Shown here: piece by piece, positions 35,935-64,000 of the stretch | Layout: every line of letters starts with the position of its first letter | Numbering within the stretch: the stretch's first letter is position 1 | Assembly (NCBI GenBank): GCA_033239005.1 | Contig: BSQZ01000015.1 | Location: 11,157,501 to 11,221,500, forward strand | DNA length: 64,000 nt | Source of the DNA: Lamellibrachia satsuma | Lineage: Eukaryota; Annelida; Polychaeta; Sabellida; Siboglinidae | Reading direction: 5' to 3' | The notes under the pieces: model-generated | Database searches by the model: none | The model's input: the letters and a program-made list of their open reading frames with translations, nothing else | What the model was told of the DNA's origin: nothing | Made by a program: the position numbers and the translations under genes

Positions 35935-37105
35935 TGCAAGTGGTGTTATTTTATTTCCGGACGGGTGTTACAACCGTAAACGTAATCATTGTCCAACGAT
36001 GTACGCCTAATCCGGATTACATTCACATAAATGCAGGTACATTAACTGGCCCAACGAGCGCCTCCCTCTGAGTCCGTCGTGTTGGTGGTAGAACATGTTC
36101 CGGCATAATATTATTATGTTCATGTTCCAGTAATTATTGGATGAGACGCGGACTGCCCGAACACAAGAGGTTAGTGCGACCCAATGGACGCAGGTCAGAG
36201 CCGCGTTGCACTAGTCGTGACGCCGTCACAACGCCGCGTGATTCGTTGCCAGGTTACGCGAAACAAGGCTTCCTATGGCCCGTGGTGGCGATGTCGTCAT
36301 GCGGTGGACCCAGCCAACCGGCGCCAGTCTGTGCCACGTCACCCGGGGCTAATTATAACGAAGTCGTGTTATGGTGACTAGCAGTGACGACACAAGAACC
36401 ACGTCGACAGCAACCACGTCAACAGCAACCACGTCGACAGACACTCGACACCACAAATATGTCGACACCACAAATATGTCGACACCACAAATATGTCGAC
36501 ACCACAAATATGTCCACACCACAATTATGTCGACACCACAATTTTGACACGATATCACTACGTTGAGGCAATAATCTATTCACATTCACTCTCGGTCTGT
36601 GTAGAGGAGGCCAGGGACGAGTGGGCCATGTTTTATCTTTTTAGCCATATATGATCATGCTACTTGATATGAAATGAAAAGATCTGGGTACAAATGAAAG
36701 CCAGTGACATTAACTATAAAGTTAACACGCAAGCTATAATGATTTTTTAAAAATCGTACACATACAAAACATTTTGTATTGTTTTACAAATGTCAGAGGA
36801 TTTATTCATATCAGATTTGACTACGATAAAAATTAACTGATTATATATGCAGGTAACGTTACAGAAACGTTTGTTGTCAGTCCAGGTAGGAGGTGTATTG
36901 GTGTTATTCTCTTAGACAAACTGGTAGGCAGGTTCCTGAGTTGAGTCAGTTGTCAAGTCATTATGGATGCTATCTGCCACATTGGGACTCGGTGATCGGA
37001 CACCCTTGCATTGTCTTAATTTGGTGTCACATGTGTTGCCTCCAAACCATCTGATAAGGTTGACCGTGGACTGTGTATTTTCATTGCCGGGTTTCATACA
37101 TTTCC
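35935..37105 (+). repeat. Dispersed repeat, copy 1
   Basis: Two blocks (about 35935-36245 and 36735-37105) match 63025-63735 at high identity, for example GCGCCTCCCTCTGAGTCCGT, CGGCATAATATTATTATGTT, CCAGGTAGGAGGTGTATTGG and TTGCCTCCAAACCATCTGAT. This copy carries about 490 bp of extra sequence between the blocks, including 15-17 bp repeats (36400-36550, ACACCACAAATATGTCG). Probably an unclassified transposon; no coding motif. Confidence 0.8.
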
Positions 37106-37124
37106 TCCACCATTTAAGACACTA

Positions 37125-37598
37125 GTTCTGATGTAGTGGCCCACTCCTCCCTCTGATCTAGTGGGTCACTCCTCCCTCTGATCTAGTGGCCCACTCCTCC
37201 CTCTGATCTAGTGGCCCACTCCTCCCTCTGATCTAATGGGTCACTCCTCCCTCTGATCTAGTGGCCCACTCCTCCCTCTGATCTAGTGGCCCACTCCTCC
37301 CTCTGATCTAGTGGCCCACTCCTCCCTCTGATCTAATGGGTCACTCCTCCCTCTGATCTAGTGGCGCACTCCGCCCTCTGATCTAGTGGCCCACTCCTCC
37401 CTCCGATCTAGTGGCCCACTCCTCCCTCTGACCTAGTGGGCCACTCCTCCCTCTGATCTAGTGGCCCACTCATCCCTCTGATCTAGTGGGCCATTCTCCC
37501 TCTGATCTAGTGGCCCACTCCGCCCTCTGATCTAGTGGCCCACTCCTCCGACTGATCTAGTGGGCCACTCCTCCCTCTGATCTACTGGCCCACTAGAT
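37125..37598. repeat. 25-bp minisatellite, about 19 units
   Basis: Unit CTAGTGGCCCACTCCTCCCT then CTGAT, with GGGTCAC and GCGCAC variants. It begins just after copy 1 of the dispersed repeat. 37600-38800 holds nothing else I can support apart from the presumed promoter side of the next gene. Confidence 0.95.
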
Positions 37599-38801
37599 CC
37601 CTATGATTACTACTTCTACAAACAAGAAAATATGTCATTATACTTGTTTATAAAAGTGGACCGTTTACGTTGTCTAGATCTTTGATCTTTAAAGAATAAT
37701 TGTTTCACAAAGTTTAGATGAGAATTTTCTTAAAAAGAAAAAAGGCTGCGTTTGTTAACTTTTCAAGACCTAGACTTTGGGATTGCCAACAGTTATCTGT
37801 GGATAAAGGTTATATGACTCACACCTCCTCGTGGCCCACACAACTATTAAATTTTGTTTCCTATAAAATGAGACAACGTTGCTTACACATGTCGGTTTGT
37901 AAATGTCTGCCCTCTCCTTGGACAATATAAATAGCATCTTTGCTTGTTTTACCAAAGTGTCTACAAATGCTCAAACAGTGTGAACAGCTCACAACAGCGA
38001 CTTTCTTTTAACGTGAAGACGTTACGCATGATATATGGTTTGATTATCAACAGTTGCTTTGGGGACAAATGCCAGCACAAAATCAATACATCAATGTCCT
38101 GCTTCTACAGCAGGTGTTGACAAGTGAGGTTGTATCCGGCGCGCAGATAACTTTTTTTGTCGTTTTCTGTCGACGAAGATTGGAACATATGTCATTCCTG
38201 GTTAAGAACACCTAATCACATTAGACCATTTTGCGTATTCGAATTGTTTAAGGATGCATTGAATTCGACGTGAATGGGTAGGCGCGAAGCTCGACCCACG
38301 ACTCTGCGATCAATACAACATGAAGCACAAGCCTTCTCGCTTCTGTTTAGGTTTGATAATCACAGCGTGGTTTTGGTAACCACGTTGTTCTAACGTACCT
38401 GTTGTTGCTGCTATGGCACGAGCCCATTTAATAATGAATGCGACCGGGAGGCAAGGCCGAATGATTAGCCGCAGGGTTTAGACAGACGAGCGGCAGTAGC
38501 GATGATGTTATTGGCCGCTACACTACCAGTGGGCGCTCGTACGTTTTATGTATGGACAAAGCAGATCTTCCGAGCCAATGAGATCAAGTCAGTGTCGTGA
38601 GCACCGAGAGACCACGGTCAGCCATGCATGACGTCAAGATATTAGTACTGGTCCGTAGCAGATACTGCTTGTGTGAGCATATCTGAAGTGACAGGATTGG
38701 CTTGTCGTCAGGCGCAGGCGCGAACTTACTAACGAAGGTGTGACGGTTCGTCATACCACTGGTGCACTAGACTCATCAGAAATATCAGTTCACTTAACAG
38801 C

Positions 38802-60952
<22,151 letters not shown>

Positions 60953-61211
60953 CTGAGTCGCCCCCGGCTCTAGACGGTCAGACGTGACGTCTATCTCTTG
61001 CACAACATCACAGTCGTTAGAGCTGTCGACCAAAGGTTTCACGTCCACTCTCGTCATTGCTGTGCATGGCGACCTAGTGTGTTGTTATCTAGATCTTTCT
61101 TATGTTGTTATAATATATATATAACATATATAATAATATATAATATATATAACATCGACCTCTAAGAACCGCAAATTATGTTGATATTTTAAATAATTAG
61201 CATGCTTAGGT

Positions 61212-61367
<156 letters not shown>

Positions 61368-61398
61368 GTTAATGTTCCACAAGGAAATGTTATATTCG

Positions 61399-61404
61399 AA
61401 TAAA
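61399..61404 (+). promoter_or_regulatory. Candidate polyadenylation signal of the Dispatched-like gene
   Basis: First clear AATAAA downstream of the stop at 60952, followed by T/GT-rich sequence (GTTGTTGTCTAATG). This would give a 3' UTR of about 470 nt containing the TA microsatellite. Confidence 0.45.
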
Positions 61405-61439
61405 TTGGTTCCTGACATACACAAGTTGTTGTCTAATGT

Positions 61440-63020
61440 ACGTAATCATAATGTCGTGTGTGTAAGATGACATCGAAACAGAATTTGAATGTATTTAGAT
61501 CACTATCCCATTCTCAATTACGTCTCAATTTCTAAGAACGGATCGATGAACGAGGCAATGGGCACACCGTTGAATTCGCTGTTTGTTGTGGTGGATCCAC
61601 CAGTTGTAAAATATAACCACTTGTTCACTGCAATGAATTCACAATTAGACAAAGCGTCTTGTTATTTTAATTATATTTTGCCACCTTATGATAATACAAC
61701 ATGGCATAGTATTTAATTACCTCATTCACGTTTGTATGGACTACGTTGAACTGCATACAGATTTTGTTTAGTGTTGTAGTCACGTCAGAATGTGACTTCC
61801 GGCAGTAGAGAGTGAAGCAGGACTATGTGAAAAGCCTATGATATTTTTTTAGGAATGTTGGTATTAGTGTTATAAATGTGAGCCATTATGGCAATGAAGT
61901 AAGACAAAAAGTAATTTATTTAGTAAAACCAATCAATGTAAACACATATGGTTGTTACATTGTTACGTTGTTGCTACGTTGTTGTTGTTTTAAAGTTGTT
62001 GTTGGGCTTTGTTTAATGCAATGTTTGCATAGGTTAATATTACATTATTTATGTTGGCGTGTATATAGATTTAGGAAATGTGTTTAATATAGATAATATC
62101 ATATGTAAATATACACACATTGGTCTGATTCTCGAACGAACTCGTTATCGGTTTAAATTTTTTTAAATTGCATTTCGTTAGATTGAGGTCAAATTGATTA
62201 TGTATGTCCAATGTAGGCAGAAGTAGGCATTCTAGTGTATTAAATAAATGTGATCGTAAAATGAATTCTTCATTCTTTGTTATGTATGTCGAAGTTGTAG
62301 ATATCTGCCTGAACATGTCGTGCCGTACTTGATCAGTGTGTTCCAGTGACTGTGGTCAAATACGCGTAAGGGCCTCACAAATCATTTTTAAATCTAAATA
62401 TTTTTTTAATGTGCTATCAAAAAGAATTTGGATGAAAGTATTAAAATAACTAGACAATACAATCTTCTTGTAAAAGAGAGACCTAGAACACCTTTTTCAT
62501 CTCAGTTGCCTAAACATAATTTTACAAGAATTTGAAACAATATAGACGAGAAAATGATAAATGTTAAACACATATCAAAGTGTAAATACATATTGCATGA
62601 TCAATACTTAGATACATGTCTTCATCGAGAGCAATGTTTAAACCCTAGATGCTCAGAATGCAACTGAATTCATGAAACTGTAAGCCATTTATCGTCTTTA
62701 AGTCAAATTATGTTTGGATCCATGCATTTATATTAATTTACGTATATTTCGACTCCTCAGTTCGTTACCACATGTCATTAGCAGCAGTGATAGACGACGT
62801 GTAATTAATATTCTGGTTAAATGCATTTATTCGGCTCATAACCTTATGTAATTTAATTAGTTTTATGTACACTGGTTCTTACATTTGGATTTTGTCACAG
62901 ATCGGAGGTCGTTCGAGATTGTATACAATTAGCTTGTTTATTTTAGTCACGTAGCGATTGAAATGTTGGTAAGAGTCGTGCTAGTGGCGCCGAATAGCGA
63001 CCAATGGCTAATCTAGAGAT
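61440..63020. other. Downstream flank, one possible LINE trace
   Basis: Around 62490-62715 the plus strand can be read ERPRTPFSSQLPKHNF, CLHREQCLNPRCSECN and HETVSHLSSLS after a stop, resembling the C..C....ET..H motif at the end of some LINE ORFs. Weak. The rest is AT-rich, with no gene seen. Confidence 0.35.
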
Positions 63021-63024
63021 CGGA

Positions 63025-63870
63025 AATATTTTCTTTCCGGGCGAATGTTATACCGGTAACGGTAATCATCGCCCAACAATGTAGGCCTACGCCTAAAATG
63101 AGTTAAGTCAGTTGTTACATTCACATAGATACAGGCACATTAATTGGCTCCACGAGCGCCTCCCTCTGAGTCCGTTGTGTTGGTGGTAGAACGTGATCCG
63201 GCATAATATTATTATGTTCATGTTCCTGTAACTGTTGGAAGAGACTCGGCCTGCCCGAACACAAGAGGTTAGTGCGACCCAATGGACACAGAGCCGCTTT
63301 GAGCTATTCGTGACGCCGTCTAATCGCCGCGTGATCTCGAGTGTCCGTGTCATCGCCGCGTGATCAAAATAATCGTACACTTACAAAACACATTGTACTG
63401 TTTTACAAATGTCAGAGGATTAATTCATATCAGATTTGACTACGATAGAAAATAGCAAATTCTATGTGTATACTCTTGCAGGTAACGTTGCAGCAACGTT
63501 TGTTATCAGTCCAGGTAGGAGGTGTATTAGTGTGATTCTTAGACAGACTGGTAGGAACGAGTTGAGTCAGTTGTCAAGCCATTATATATGCCATCTGCCA
63601 CATTGGGACTCGGTGATTGGACACCCTTGCATTGTCTTAATTTGGTGTCACATGTGTTGCCTCCAAACCATCTCATAAGGTTGACCGTGGACTGCGTATT
63701 TTCTTTGCCGATTTTCATACACTTCCTTGTATTGGTGTTATTCTCTTAGACAAACTGGTAGGCAGGTTTTCGAGTTGAATCAGTTGTCAGGCCATTATGG
63801 GTTCTATCTGCCACATTGGAACTCGGTGATCGAACACCCTTGCATTGTCTTAATTTGATGTCACATGTTG
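63025..63870 (+). repeat. Dispersed repeat, copy 2
   Basis: Matches 35935-37105 in the same orientation without the 490-bp middle insertion. From about 63725 a diverged extra copy of the last block begins (TTGGTGTTATTCTCTTAGAC, CTGCCACATTGGAACTCGGT), so the 3' part is tandemly duplicated. Confidence 0.8.
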
Positions 63871-64000
63871 TAGGGTTCGAGTAATGCGTGTTGAGATGAG
63901 GACGGTATGTGTCGCAAAATTAGTTACTAGTATGTATCTGATGATACCACTAATTTCTCTAGAGATCAGCGGTTGCTATCTCCCATAACCAGTATGAAGT

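Overview
This is a stretch of an animal nuclear genome, most likely a marine invertebrate. Coding exons are short, GC-rich and separated by large AT-rich introns with GT-AG splice sites. The non-coding sequence is dominated by microsatellites, minisatellites and decayed LINE, Ty3/Gypsy, hAT-like and foldback elements. There are no bacterial-style operons. I cannot name the species. All gene models are read by eye from open frames, splice sites and phase agreement; no alignment was run.

Three host genes can be supported. (1) About 608-1244, minus strand: first coding exon of an unrecognised, probably nuclear regulatory protein that continues off the left edge. (2) 9343-16688, minus strand: the last four exons of a single-pass membrane receptor. 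They hold the end of a fibronectin-III-like domain, one transmembrane helix, a cytoplasmic tail of roughly 590 residues and a C-terminal KFWV that fits a class II PDZ ligand. Its ectodomain exons were not found. (3) 38802-60952, plus strand: a complete 11-exon gene of 1055 codons for a Dispatched-family RND/sterol-sensing-domain membrane protein, with a GADD motif in TM4 and GLSVD in TM10. All exon phases agree.

Layout: 0-6.2 kb, transcription-factor-like exon and simple or tandem repeats; 6.2-9.3 kb, nothing recognised; 9.3-16.7 kb, receptor exons with a hAT-like (ZBED-type) transposon relic in one intron and a long hairpin in another; 17.6-20.1 kb, a 31-bp satellite of about 81 units; 20.7-25.6 kb, foldback elements, a LINE relic and a 39-bp minisatellite; 26-32 kb, palindromes and LINE relics; 32.6-35 kb, Ty3/Gypsy relic with a 32-bp minisatellite; 36-37.6 kb, dispersed and tandem repeats; 38.8-61.4 kb, the Dispatched-like gene, whose introns hold SINE-like, RTE-like and CR1/L2-like insertions, including a nearly full-length but broken antisense LINE in intron 10; 61.4-64 kb, repeats.

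The most unusual feature is that several tandem arrays appear to have been born inside transposon coding sequence. The 32-bp array (42 unit lengths) grew between two copies of an 11-bp direct repeat in a Gypsy integrase; a 9-bp array grew from Arg/Glu codons of a LINE ORF; a TA microsatellite sits in the IYINDL codons of a LINE reverse transcriptase; a 20-bp x4 array interrupts a LINE endonuclease in frame; and a 54-bp array fills the 5' part of a hAT element.
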